Assembly: GCA_964229355.1 (NCBI GenBank)
Contig: CAXRDE010000019.1
Coordinates: forward strand, 550,713-614,712
Direction of reading: 5' to 3'
Length of the DNA: 64,000 nucleotides
Origin: CAXRDE01 sp964229355
Lineage (GTDB): Bacteria; Cyanobacteriota; Sericytochromatia; UBA7694
Each line of letters starts with the position of its first letter. Positions within the stretch are counted from its first letter, which is position 1. Under the pieces are notes generated by a model that was given only the letters and a program-made list of their open reading frames with translations, had not been told where the DNA came from and searched no databases. This document shows, one piece after another, positions 8,649-16,230 of the stretch. The position numbers were made by a program, and so were the translations under genes.

Positions 8649-9224
8649 TTAGAAGCCTTCGGTGAGTTTGCTGGCGAGACGTCCGCCAACCACGCCGCCC
8701 ACAGCACCTGCGCCGACAGTCAAGATGGTGCCAAAGACCCCTTTAACAGGAATGAAGCTTGCGATACCTGCTGCAGTTACGCCGGTCAGACCGCCCACAG
8801 CGCCGCCGATGGCATCTTTGCCCACGTTGCTGACGGCTTCAGAGCTGTCGATTTTACCGGTGGCCACGCCCACACCGTTTGCTACTGCAGAAACCCCTGC
8901 AGAAACCAGGGCAGAAAGACCTGCACCTTTTAAGCCGGTGACAGCGGTGTTTTTAACGCCGGTAAGCGCGCCTTTGAAGCCGTTGCCAAAGATGGACTTC
9001 ATGTTGCCGTTCATTTGGGCTCCCAGTTTGTAAGCGGCGAAACCGCCACCCGCTGCGTGAGAAGCCATGGAAGAAATCGAGGTAAAGTCGGTAGAAAAAC
9101 CGCCGAAGCCGCCGCCAGTGTTGGTATCGTCTTGAACAACGCTTTGACCATAAGGGCTATAAGATGCGGGGGCGATAGTTTGTGTGTTGTATACGCTTGA
9201 GTTGTAGGCTGCAATGGTTCCCAT
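8649..9224 (-). CDS. Small glycine-zipper protein, copy 1
   Basis: 191 residues. The N-terminus is polar and Tyr/Asn/Gln-rich, then Gly-rich (TGGGFGGFSTDF). From about residue 50 on it is Ala/Gly/Val-rich with many small-xxx-small spacings (GAVGGLTGVTAAG, GAGAVGGVVGG), the signature of glycine-zipper membrane-active or self-assembling proteins. There is no classical signal peptide. The ATG is preceded by AAGAGGA. From about residue 38 it is nearly identical to the gene at 9697-10287, differing mainly at a few Ile/Leu, Phe/Met, Val/Ile and Ser/Asn positions, while the N-termini differ. I cannot assign a function. Secreted or surface structural protein, pore-forming peptide and bacteriocin-like roles are all possible. 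Confidence 0.8.
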   Translation of the reverse strand: MGTIAAYNSSVYNTQTIAPASYSPYGQSVVQDDTNTGGGFGGFSTDFTSISSMASHAAGGGFAAYKLGAQMNGNMKSIFGNGFKGALTGVKNTAVTGLKGAGLSALVSAGVSAVANGVGVATGKIDSSEAVSNVGKDAIGGAVGGLTGVTAAGIASFIPVKGVFGTILTVGAGAVGGVVGGRLASKLTEGF

Positions 9225-9297
9225 AATAAAGTGTCCTCTTTATTGTTATTTTGTAGTGATTCATTAACCCGGCAGATGTTTCTCTGCTGTTAAGAAT

Positions 9298-9374
9298 ATT
9301 ATAGGACAATTAAATTCAAAACTGAAGCCCTAAAGGTTAATTAAAGAATATATAAAGGTTAATAATTGGTTAAT
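9298..9374 (-). promoter_or_regulatory. Candidate promoter and 11-bp-phased GGTTAAT boxes
   Basis: On the minus strand a TATAAT lies at 9303-9298, without a good -35. Just upstream of it GGTTAAT (minus: ATTAACC) occurs at 9335, 9357 and 9368, spaced 22 and 11 bp, so on one DNA face. Such phased repeats are typical of OmpR/PhoB-type activator sites, and (A)TTAACCT resembles the cyanobacterial Pho box. The paralogous gene has GGTTAAG at 10358, CGTTAAC at 10376 and GGTTAAT at 10418 upstream. Together with the terminator at 9583-9628 this accounts for what I can see in the 9225-9696 gap. The rest is AT-rich with no gene. Confidence 0.35.
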
Positions 9375-9582
9375 TTAACAGGTTTTGGAGTGAAAATGCC
9401 AAAGCTTAAAAAAAGCTTAAAAGGATCGTTTTGTCAGGTTTTTCAGGATTTTTATTGGGTGCAAAATCCTCTGGCATAAGTGCGTGTGTTTTGTGCTTTT
9501 TTGTGGTGAAAAGCATGCTGAATAGCACGGGTGTATTAATAAATCGTTAAATAAAGCGTTGAGCTGGGTTTTGTTTAATAGA

Positions 9583-9628
9583 AATTTAAAAGAGATCAGG
9601 CCCCTGGAATAAACTTTCCAGGGGCCTG
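9583..9628 (-). terminator. Rho-independent terminator of the second glycine-zipper gene
   Basis: A 13-bp perfect stem (9597-9609 with 9616-9628, CAGGCCCCTGGAA type) has a 6-nt loop. It is followed on the minus strand by a short T-rich tail. It lies about 70 bp after the stop at 9697. Confidence 0.82.
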
Positions 9629-9696
9629 GTTGTCGACCGGCGAGGACAAATCCAGCCGATAACGTGATCTTAATGAATAGGTTCGGGTTTTAGGGT

Positions 9697-10287
9697 TTAG
9701 AAGCCTTCGGTCAGTTTGTTGGCGAGGCGTCCGCCGATTACACCGCCTACAGCACCTGCGCCGACGGTTAAAATGGTGCCCATAACCCCTTTAACAGGGA
9801 TGAAGCTGGCCAGACCTGCAGCCGTTACGCCGGTCAAACCGCCCACAGCACCGCCGATGGCATCTTTGCCCACGTTGCTGACGGCTTCAGAGCTGTCGAT
9901 TTTGCCGGTGGCTACGCCTACACCATTCGCTACTGCAGAAACCCCTGCAGAAACCAGGGCAGAAAGACCTGCACCTTTTAAGCCGGTGACCGCGGTGTTT
10001 TTAACGCCGGTGAGGGCGCCTTTGAAGCCGTTGCCGAAGATAGATTTCATGTTGCCGTTCATTTGGGCGCCCAGTTTGTAAGCGGCAAAACCACCGCCTG
10101 CGGCGTGAGAAGCCATGGAAGAAATCGAGGTGAAGTCGGTAGAAAAACCACCGAAACCGCCACCGCCGGTGTTGGTATCGTCAGAGATAACGGTGTCACC
10201 ATAAGGGTTGTAAGAAGAAGGGCTTACACTTTGGGGTTGCACCTGGGTGTAGTTGTAAGTTGAGTTAGGAATTGCTAAGTTTGCCAT
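9697..10287 (-). CDS. Small glycine-zipper protein, copy 2
   Basis: 196 residues from the ATG at 10287 (MANLAIP). A longer start at 10326 is possible, but the AAGAGGA ribosome binding site sits in front of 10287 exactly as in copy 1. The body is Gly/Ala/Val-rich with repeated small-xxx-small motifs and almost the same as copy 1 from the Gly-rich patch onward. The first ~40 residues and the intergenic DNA have diverged. Selection or gene conversion has kept the two bodies alike. The function is unknown. Confidence 0.8.
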   Translation of the reverse strand: MANLAIPNSTYNYTQVQPQSVSPSSYNPYGDTVISDDTNTGGGGFGGFSTDFTSISSMASHAAGGGFAAYKLGAQMNGNMKSIFGNGFKGALTGVKNTAVTGLKGAGLSALVSAGVSAVANGVGVATGKIDSSEAVSNVGKDAIGGAVGGLTGVTAAGLASFIPVKGVMGTILTVGAGAVGGVIGGRLANKLTEGF

Positions 10288-10433
10288 AATAAAGTTGTCC
10301 TCTTTATTGTTTTGTTTAACAGACATTGGGAGCCTGTTCTTACTACCGTTATATCGAGGTTAAGATGAGATCTTACGTTAACTTTATTAAGCTGAAGAGT
10401 TTTTGTATTTAAGATTAGGTTAATACAATGAAG

Positions 10434-11906
10434 CTAGCGGTGTTTTTGTTCCAATGCTTTCAATTGTTTGTTAAATTGCCGCATGGTTTGTACGGGGTCG
10501 GGGGTGTTAAATACCGAAGAGCCAATGACCACGGCATCAGCACCGGCCTCAATGACGGCGGGTAACGTGGTTTTATCAATACCGCCGTCCACCTCAATCA
10601 CAAAGTCCAGCTGGCGTTCTTGACGCCAGGCGGCCAGTTGACGAATTTTATCCAGGGCTGAAGGCATGAATTTTTGCCCGCCAAAACCCGGCTCTACAGA
10701 CATGACCAGTACCAGCGACACATGCTCCAGAAAGGGCTCTAGCACCTGAATATCGGTGTCGGGCTTGACACTCATGCCGGGGAGCATGTCGAGGGCGCGA
10801 ATTTTTTGTAAGAGCGCGCGCGGATTCTCACTAATTTCATAATGTACCGTTAGACGATCACAGCCCGCTTCGGCAAAGTCTTTTAGATAATCTTCGGGGT
10901 TGTTCATCATCAGATGCGCATCAAACACCTGCTGGGAATATTTGCGAAGGGCTTTAATCACCGGCGCACCCAGGGTCAGGTTGGGTACAAAGTGGCCGTC
11001 CATGACGTCCAGATGTACCCAGGGAGCACCACCCAGACGCACATCTTCGAGCGCCTCTTTTAAACAGCCAAAATCCGCAGACAAGATAGACGGCGCCAGG
11101 TACAGCTTTTGGGGCTGTTCCAGAGCATGATTTTGAACCTCAAAAAAAGCCTGGGCTTCGGGACTCATGGGAGACTGCACCGGCACAAGGGCATTGAGGT
11201 GCTTCAGGGCTGCTTTGGCGGCCATTTGTTCTGCTTTACGCTTGGAATTCCCTTCACCCTGTGCCAGGTTTTCGCCGTTAAGGGAGACCGCAATCACAAA
11301 ATGTCGGTCGTGGTCCGGTCCCCGGGTGTCTACCACAGTGTACTGGGGAAGGCTTTTTGCGGTTTGGGCCTGGGTAAACTCTTGTAAGAGTGCTTTATAG
11401 TTTTTGACGGCGCTGGCTTCGCCTTTAATGGCACGCTCCAGCTGTTTATGTAAAAGGCCCATAATGGTGCGGCTGACGGTGCGAAAATCTAAAGACAGAC
11501 TCATGGCACCACACAGCGCTTCAAACACATTGGCCAGCACAGAGTCTTGTTGAACCCCTTGCTGTAGACCGCGTCCAGCAATAATATAAGGGGCCAGTTG
11601 AATGTCTCGCGCTACCTCTGCAAACACTTTATCAGACACCACATAAGCGCGAATTTGGGTCATGACGCCTTCGTCTACTTCGGGCAGATGTTTATAAAGC
11701 CACTGTGAGAGGCTTGTCTTTAAAAAAGCGTCGCCCAGAAACTCTAAGCGCTCGTTGTGGGGAAGATGGGTGGTTTGAATATCGGCGATGACGGATTTAT
11801 GGGTCAGGGCCTGACGTAAGAGGTCGTTGGGAATACTCCGGGGGGGCAGGCCTAAAGCCTGTAAAAGGGGGGCATAATTGCGGTGAAGTTCAGTTTTTGA
11901 TGACAT
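10434..11906 (-). CDS. RNase III fused to ribulose-phosphate 3-epimerase
   Basis: 490 residues in one uninterrupted frame. Residues about 10-157 are an RNase III catalytic domain with the signature NERLEFLGD (51-59) and Glu129 in LANVFEAL; the position usually Asp in ADxxEAL is Asn126. Residues 168-237 are a double-stranded RNA binding domain (NYKALLQEF to GNSKRKAEQMAA). After a ~30-residue linker, residues 268-485 are a full ribulose-phosphate 3-epimerase: LAPSILSADFG, VHLDVMDGHFVPN with His298/Asp300, DAHLM with His331, VEPGFGGQ and VDGGI with Asp440. The halves belong to unrelated jobs: dsRNA/rRNA processing and the pentose phosphate/Calvin pathways. It is the last gene of a minus-strand run after the sigma factor and tlyA, with AGGAAAG ahead of the ATG. 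An internal start at Met247 could also give free epimerase. Confidence 0.92.
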   Translation of the reverse strand: MSSKTELHRNYAPLLQALGLPPRSIPNDLLRQALTHKSVIADIQTTHLPHNERLEFLGDAFLKTSLSQWLYKHLPEVDEGVMTQIRAYVVSDKVFAEVARDIQLAPYIIAGRGLQQGVQQDSVLANVFEALCGAMSLSLDFRTVSRTIMGLLHKQLERAIKGEASAVKNYKALLQEFTQAQTAKSLPQYTVVDTRGPDHDRHFVIAVSLNGENLAQGEGNSKRKAEQMAAKAALKHLNALVPVQSPMSPEAQAFFEVQNHALEQPQKLYLAPSILSADFGCLKEALEDVRLGGAPWVHLDVMDGHFVPNLTLGAPVIKALRKYSQQVFDAHLMMNNPEDYLKDFAEAGCDRLTVHYEISENPRALLQKIRALDMLPGMSVKPDTDIQVLEPFLEHVSLVLVMSVEPGFGGQKFMPSALDKIRQLAAWRQERQLDFVIEVDGGIDKTTLPAVIEAGADAVVIGSSVFNTPDPVQTMRQFNKQLKALEQKHR

Positions 11907-11954
11907 GGCAGCACTTTCCTGGACAAAAGGTTTTATCCCATATTAGCGCATTGG

Positions 11955-12737
11955 TCAACAGGTGGGGGCTTTCAAGTCGGGCGGGTGGTCCGGCGGGCTT
12001 TGTTCAAAAAGGCCAAGAAACTCTCGGTTACCGGTTTTACCCGTAATGGGAGACAGGGCAATGCGGTGCAGGAACCAGCCCTGCTCGGCAGCGGCGGCCT
12101 GAATTTTTTCAAGCACGGCCAGGTGGGCCTGGGGGGAAGCCACAATGCCTTTTTTGTTTTCGCTGCGTGGGGCTTCAAACTGGGGTTTGATCAGGCTCAC
12201 AATGCAGGCGTTGGGTTGAACCAGCGCCTTAAACACCGGAAAAATCTTTTCAATGGAGATAAAAGAAACGTCCATGACAATCAGATCCGCCAGCGCAGCA
12301 TCGGCATCGTAGAGATCGTCCGGGGTTAAATAGCGGGCGTTGACCTTTTCGAGGACCTTGACCCGTGGATCTTGTCGGATTTTCCAGGCCAATTGGTTAT
12401 AGCCCACATCAATGGCATACACGTATTGAGCGCCGGCTTGCAAGAGACAGTCGGTGAAACCGCCAGTGGAAGCGCCCACGTCGAGGGCAATGAGTCCCCG
12501 GACATCGAGGGCAAAGGTCTCAAGGGCACCCGCTAGTTTTAAGCCGCCCCGGCTGACATAGGGACAAAGGTCGCCCTTAATAAGCAGGTTGTCAGGCAGG
12601 GCCTTGAGTTTGGTGCCGGGTTTGTCTAAGCGTTGGGTGCCTTCCAGCACTAAACCGGCCATGACGGCAGCGCGGGCCTTCTCCCGCGATGGGAAAAGGC
12701 CCGCTTCTACCAATAAGGTATCAAGCCGCTGCCGCAT
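11955..12737 (-). CDS. tlyA: TlyA-family rRNA 2'-O-methyltransferase / hemolysin A homolog
   Basis: 260 residues. An N-terminal S4 RNA-binding domain (RLDTLLVEAGLFPSREKAR) is followed by an FtsJ/RrmJ-type methyltransferase with the SAM-binding ALDVGASTGGFTDCLLQ and VMDVSFIS. TlyA enzymes 2'-O-methylate cytidines in rRNA; the hemolysin name is historical. It starts 10 bp after the sigma factor stop and ends 48 bp before the RNase III fusion, so the three are probably one transcript. Length and motifs are ordinary for the family. Confidence 0.92.
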   Translation of the reverse strand: MRQRLDTLLVEAGLFPSREKARAAVMAGLVLEGTQRLDKPGTKLKALPDNLLIKGDLCPYVSRGGLKLAGALETFALDVRGLIALDVGASTGGFTDCLLQAGAQYVYAIDVGYNQLAWKIRQDPRVKVLEKVNARYLTPDDLYDADAALADLIVMDVSFISIEKIFPVFKALVQPNACIVSLIKPQFEAPRSENKKGIVASPQAHLAVLEKIQAAAAEQGWFLHRIALSPITGKTGNREFLGLFEQSPPDHPPDLKAPTC

Positions 12738-12747
12738 GAATCAGGAC

Positions 12748-13773
12748 TTAGGCTTCATCGTGCAAGTATTCATCTAAACGCTTGCGTTGACCATAATAGT
12801 GAAGTTTACGCAGGGCTTTGGCTTCGATCTGACGAATCCGCTCCCGTGTAACTCCCATTTTGGCACCAATTTCAGCCAAAGAACAGGGGCGATCATCGTT
12901 GATGCCATAGCGCATGGTCAAAATTTCACGCTCGCGGGTGGACAGGGTAGCCAGTAACTCTTGAATGTCTTCAGAGAGCATTTTATCCACCACGGTTTTG
13001 GTGGGGTGGACGCTGTATTCATCTTCAATCAGATCCACCAGGCTGCGGTCGTCATCAGGTCCAATGGGGGTTGCCAGAGACACGGTGCGTTTGACGACCC
13101 GTTTTAACTGACGAATCTTGCTCAGGGGTAAACCTGCAGCTTCAGCCAGTTCTTCATCGCTGGGATAATGTCCCAGTTCAAAGGTCAACTGACGACGAAT
13201 CTTTTTCAAACGTTGAATGGCTTCTGTGGCGTGAACCGGCAGACGAATGTTCCGACCTTTGTCCGCAATGGCACGGGTAATGGCCTGGCGAATCCACCAG
13301 GTGGCGTAGGTACTGAAACGGTAGCCTTTTTTGTAATCGTACTTTTCAACGGCACGAATCAGGCCAGTATTGCCTTCCTGAATTAAATCCAGTAAGGGTA
13401 AGCCGAGGTCGCAATAGCGTTTGGCGATACTTACTACCAGACGCAGGTTTGCAATAATCAGGTGGTTTTTCGCCTGAAAATCTTCTTGTTCAATGCGTTT
13501 GGCCAATTCAATTTCTTCTTTGGCGGTCAGCAGTGGTGTTTTACCAATAGAGTTCAGATACACCTGAATCGAACTGATGTCATCTTCGCGGCTGAACTTC
13601 TTTGAAAGATCGACGGTCTTGCGAGCGCTGTCCTTCTTCTCGTCGACGATATCATCATCCTCATCGTCTTCTTCGAAACCCTGGGGTTCGTCGGCACTCA
13701 CATCCTTTGTGGTGCCATCAGATAAATCATCTTCTAATTCATCTTGTACTATAATTGAGCTCGCTTTAGTCAT
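12748..13773 (-). CDS. Primary-type sigma-70 factor (RpoD/SigA family)
   Basis: 341 residues. A short acidic N-terminus replaces region 1.1. Region 1.2 (DISSIQVYLNSIGKTPLLT), region 2 with the RpoD box DLIQEGNTGLIRAVEKYDY and YATWWIRQAI, region 3 and region 4 (SLAEIGAKMGVTRERIRQIE) are all present. The arrangement and short N-terminus resemble cyanobacterial SigA and group 2 factors. I cannot tell whether it is the housekeeping or an alternative group 2 factor. An AAGGAG lies about 16 nt before the ATG, farther than usual, and a GATAAT ends 5 nt before the ATG. First gene of the run leading to tlyA. Confidence 0.9.
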   Translation of the reverse strand: MTKASSIIVQDELEDDLSDGTTKDVSADEPQGFEEDDEDDDIVDEKKDSARKTVDLSKKFSREDDISSIQVYLNSIGKTPLLTAKEEIELAKRIEQEDFQAKNHLIIANLRLVVSIAKRYCDLGLPLLDLIQEGNTGLIRAVEKYDYKKGYRFSTYATWWIRQAITRAIADKGRNIRLPVHATEAIQRLKKIRRQLTFELGHYPSDEELAEAAGLPLSKIRQLKRVVKRTVSLATPIGPDDDRSLVDLIEDEYSVHPTKTVVDKMLSEDIQELLATLSTREREILTMRYGINDDRPCSLAEIGAKMGVTRERIRQIEAKALRKLHYYGQRKRLDEYLHDEA

Positions 13774-13931
13774 AAAAAATTATCAACAATCTCCTTCGCG
13801 CAAATGCCTAACATGGGCGATCACTAAGTTGCAACCATTTATGGTATCACAGCTATAAAAAAGAAGTCAAAGTAATATAAAGAACTTATTGTTTTTATAG
13901 GGTGCGGGCTACCCGGGGGGAAACCAATTCA

Positions 13932-13940
13932 GGCTAGAAT
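13932..13940 (+). promoter_or_regulatory. -10 element 6 nt before the ATG (leaderless type)
   Basis: GGCTAGAAT at 13932-13940; the hexamer TAGAAT ends 6 nt before ATG 13947 and no Shine-Dalgarno sequence intervenes. Transcription would begin at or near the A of the ATG. Confidence 0.45.
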
Positions 13941-13946
13941 AGAGCT

Positions 13947-15518
13947 ATGATACATCGTATATTGGTTTACCCGATCTTAATCCTTATCGCCTCCTTTTCG
14001 CTACAGCTTGCGTCCTTTGGGCCAAAAAATTTGGCGTGGGCGCAGAGCTATCCTGCTTTTAACCCTGAACAGCGGGTCTTTGATACCTCACAATCATTGC
14101 CTCCCGATTACCTACAAGGTATTGAAATGTCTTTGCTGCAGTACGATTTCCCCGTGCGGGTGGTCTACCTGACTGAGACAGGCAGCGTCAATATGGCCCG
14201 CTATGCCAGTACGCTGTTTCGCCATTGGCAGCTGGCGGATAATGAAATGCTGCTGGTGGTGGCTCTTGATCGCCGTAAAATAGGCGTACATGCCGGTAAG
14301 GCATTACAAGAACAATTGCAAAACGAAGCTCCCCCCACGGAATTGCCCACCGCTGCAGAAACCCCTGAGCCTTTGGGTACCCCCCTGCCCAGCGAAACCC
14401 GGCCTCCGGCTGTGCCTGTAGACGTGGCCTCGGAGTATGATCATCTGGAGTTAATTCCAGAAGCCATCGCCCAGGTCAAGCGCGATTTACAGACAGAGGA
14501 GCAGGCGCCTAAACCCTCTAGCTCGTCCCTGGTACCCCCTGCTGAAGAGGCTCCTTCTGCTGTGCGTATTGAAAATGAAAAATCCAGTAAAGGGTTTTCT
14601 TTAGACGTCACAGAAAAGCTTTGGATTGCCGTTTTTGTGGGACTGGCTTTGCTGGTGGTACTTTTGGCCTTTGGACTGCGTTTTTTGAAACGCTGGCGTA
14701 AAGACCAAAGTTTGGTGGATCGCTTTGCCATTGAAGGCCAGGCCGCTTATGAGCGCCTGGAGCAAACCGATCGCAGTTTAGAAGCTGTGATGCCTGACTT
14801 GCATGGCTATGAAGGGGTTACCGAACAAAATCTGAACCTCTTCATTAAGAGCATGATTCAAGTTCGGGAAAGCTATGGGGAAATGTTTGCGGATTTTGAC
14901 CAGGAGATTGAGCATCTTTCTCAGCGGGGAGAGCGGGAGGATGCCATCGCCTTCTTTCGAGAGCTTGAACTGAAGCAAGAAGAGGGTGAGCAGCTTCACC
15001 AACAGGCATTACAGGTCTTGAAAAACCTAAAAGATGTGCGTCAGGTGAATCAACAGGCCTTTGGTCAGTATGCCGAACGTACGGCGCAATTTACCCAGGA
15101 AGTGCAAGAGCTTAAAAAGGCCCATCGTGGCTTGCTGCTCACCCGTACCGAGCAAATTTACCGCCAACATGTCTTACAGCTTAAAGTCTTTGAACGTAAC
15201 AACGAAAAAGACCCTTTAGGGGTTGAGAAAGCCCTGAAAACCTGGCGCAAAGAATTGCTGCAAATTGAACAAGAAACCCGTGCGTTACCCCATTTGTGGC
15301 AACAGTTTAAAGGCGATCTTAAAGCACGGGTTTCAAGGCTTGAAAAGGTGCAGCGGGAAAAGGGTAACTTTTCGCCCAGTGAACAGAAATCGCTGCAAGA
15401 GGTGGTGCGTATGCATCAAACCTTGCAAAGCGCTATTATGCAGGGGGATCTTAAACAATTGAACCGTTGGAATCAGTTGTTTACACAAAAGCTTCAGGCC
15501 TTAGAAAGCCAACATTAA
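13947..15518 (+). CDS. TPM-domain membrane protein with cytoplasmic coiled coil
   Basis: 523 residues. An N-terminal signal or anchor (about 7-30, ending near AWAQS) leads into a TPM-fold domain (about 35-125: VFDTSQSLPPDYLQGIEMSL, VRVVYLTETG, ADNEMLLVVALDRRKIGVHAG). A Pro/Glu-rich linker, one transmembrane helix (about 227-250) and a long Gln/Glu-rich coiled coil (about 260-520) follow. TPM-domain proteins sit in membranes and are linked to photosystem II repair in cyanobacteria and plants, or to envelope functions elsewhere; the substrate is unknown. Here the coiled coil should face the cytoplasm. It converges with the gene at 15528. Confidence 0.82.
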   Translation: MIHRILVYPILILIASFSLQLASFGPKNLAWAQSYPAFNPEQRVFDTSQSLPPDYLQGIEMSLLQYDFPVRVVYLTETGSVNMARYASTLFRHWQLADNEMLLVVALDRRKIGVHAGKALQEQLQNEAPPTELPTAAETPEPLGTPLPSETRPPAVPVDVASEYDHLELIPEAIAQVKRDLQTEEQAPKPSSSSLVPPAEEAPSAVRIENEKSSKGFSLDVTEKLWIAVFVGLALLVVLLAFGLRFLKRWRKDQSLVDRFAIEGQAAYERLEQTDRSLEAVMPDLHGYEGVTEQNLNLFIKSMIQVRESYGEMFADFDQEIEHLSQRGEREDAIAFFRELELKQEEGEQLHQQALQVLKNLKDVRQVNQQAFGQYAERTAQFTQEVQELKKAHRGLLLTRTEQIYRQHVLQLKVFERNNEKDPLGVEKALKTWRKELLQIEQETRALPHLWQQFKGDLKARVSRLEKVQREKGNFSPSEQKSLQEVVRMHQTLQSAIMQGDLKQLNRWNQLFTQKLQALESQH

Positions 15519-15527
15519 AGGCAACAT

Positions 15528-16088
15528 TTAAGGCGATGGCTGTTTACCCTGGTATTCCGCCAGGGTTTTTCTAACCCATTTCATGTGCACCTCATAGGCT
15601 CGTAAAGCCTCGGTATCCACGGATGGGGCTTGCGTTGTTTGGGCCCTGGGCCGGGGCGCTTTTTTCGCCTGCGTGGCCTTGTAATGGGATAAACGATAGC
15701 TCCTGGGAGCGGTCTTCACCGAAGCCATAACATTACGTTGGGTATAGACCGGCTTTACGTTGCGACGCGGGGCTTTTGCAAAGCTTTTACTGGGGGTAAA
15801 GGGTTGTTTAAGCGCCTCGGGATTGCCGACTTTTTCCAGGGGATCGGGAGGAAGGTCCCGGGTCGCGACCTGGGGGGCTTTCTGGGCTTCAAAAAAAGAA
15901 GCTGGCGGGGTTTCAGGATAGATAGCGGGCTGGTTGTCTGGCCACACCACCCGCGCGGCGGTTTCCATAGGGGTATTTTGATGCAGATGGTGTTTCAGAA
16001 AGCTGCTGACGCTGGCCGTGGCGATAAATACAAAGGCCAGAGAGGCAAAAAAGAACAGTTCTTTTTGAATCCATCGATAAAAAAACAT
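15528..16088 (-). CDS. Small single-pass membrane protein, basic and proline-rich
   Basis: 186 residues. One transmembrane helix near the N-terminus (about 9-30) is followed by a low-complexity Pro/Lys/Ala/Arg-rich tail without cysteines. I do not recognise it. GGGAGGGG precedes the ATG and a good promoter lies upstream, so it is likely a real, separately transcribed gene. The tail could bind nucleic acid or peptidoglycan, but nothing in the sequence decides this. Confidence 0.65.
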   Translation of the reverse strand: MFFYRWIQKELFFFASLAFVFIATASVSSFLKHHLHQNTPMETAARVVWPDNQPAIYPETPPASFFEAQKAPQVATRDLPPDPLEKVGNPEALKQPFTPSKSFAKAPRRNVKPVYTQRNVMASVKTAPRSYRLSHYKATQAKKAPRPRAQTTQAPSVDTEALRAYEVHMKWVRKTLAEYQGKQPSP

Positions 16089-16123
16089 GGAAAATCCCCT
16101 CCCTGAAACAAGTACCTATGATG

Positions 16124-16152
16124 ATTATACGTCAATTGTTAAGTTTTGTAAA
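16124..16152 (-). promoter_or_regulatory. Sigma70 promoter of the small membrane protein gene
   Basis: Minus strand: TTTACA (16152-16147), 17 bp, TATAAT (16129-16124). These are five of six and six of six consensus matches, about 36 bp before the ATG at 16088. Confidence 0.65.
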
Positions 16153-16230
16153 CAGGAATAAAAACCTGGGTACTGAGCATGCTTGTGCCCAGGCTCAGGG
16201 TATGATAAAAGACAGATTGAGGTGGAATTC

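Noticed and set aside
8662..10081. Pro/Thr-rich open frames antisense to the twin glycine-zipper genes
   Set aside because: Mirror of GC-biased Gly/Ala codons; the sense genes have ribosome binding sites and terminators.
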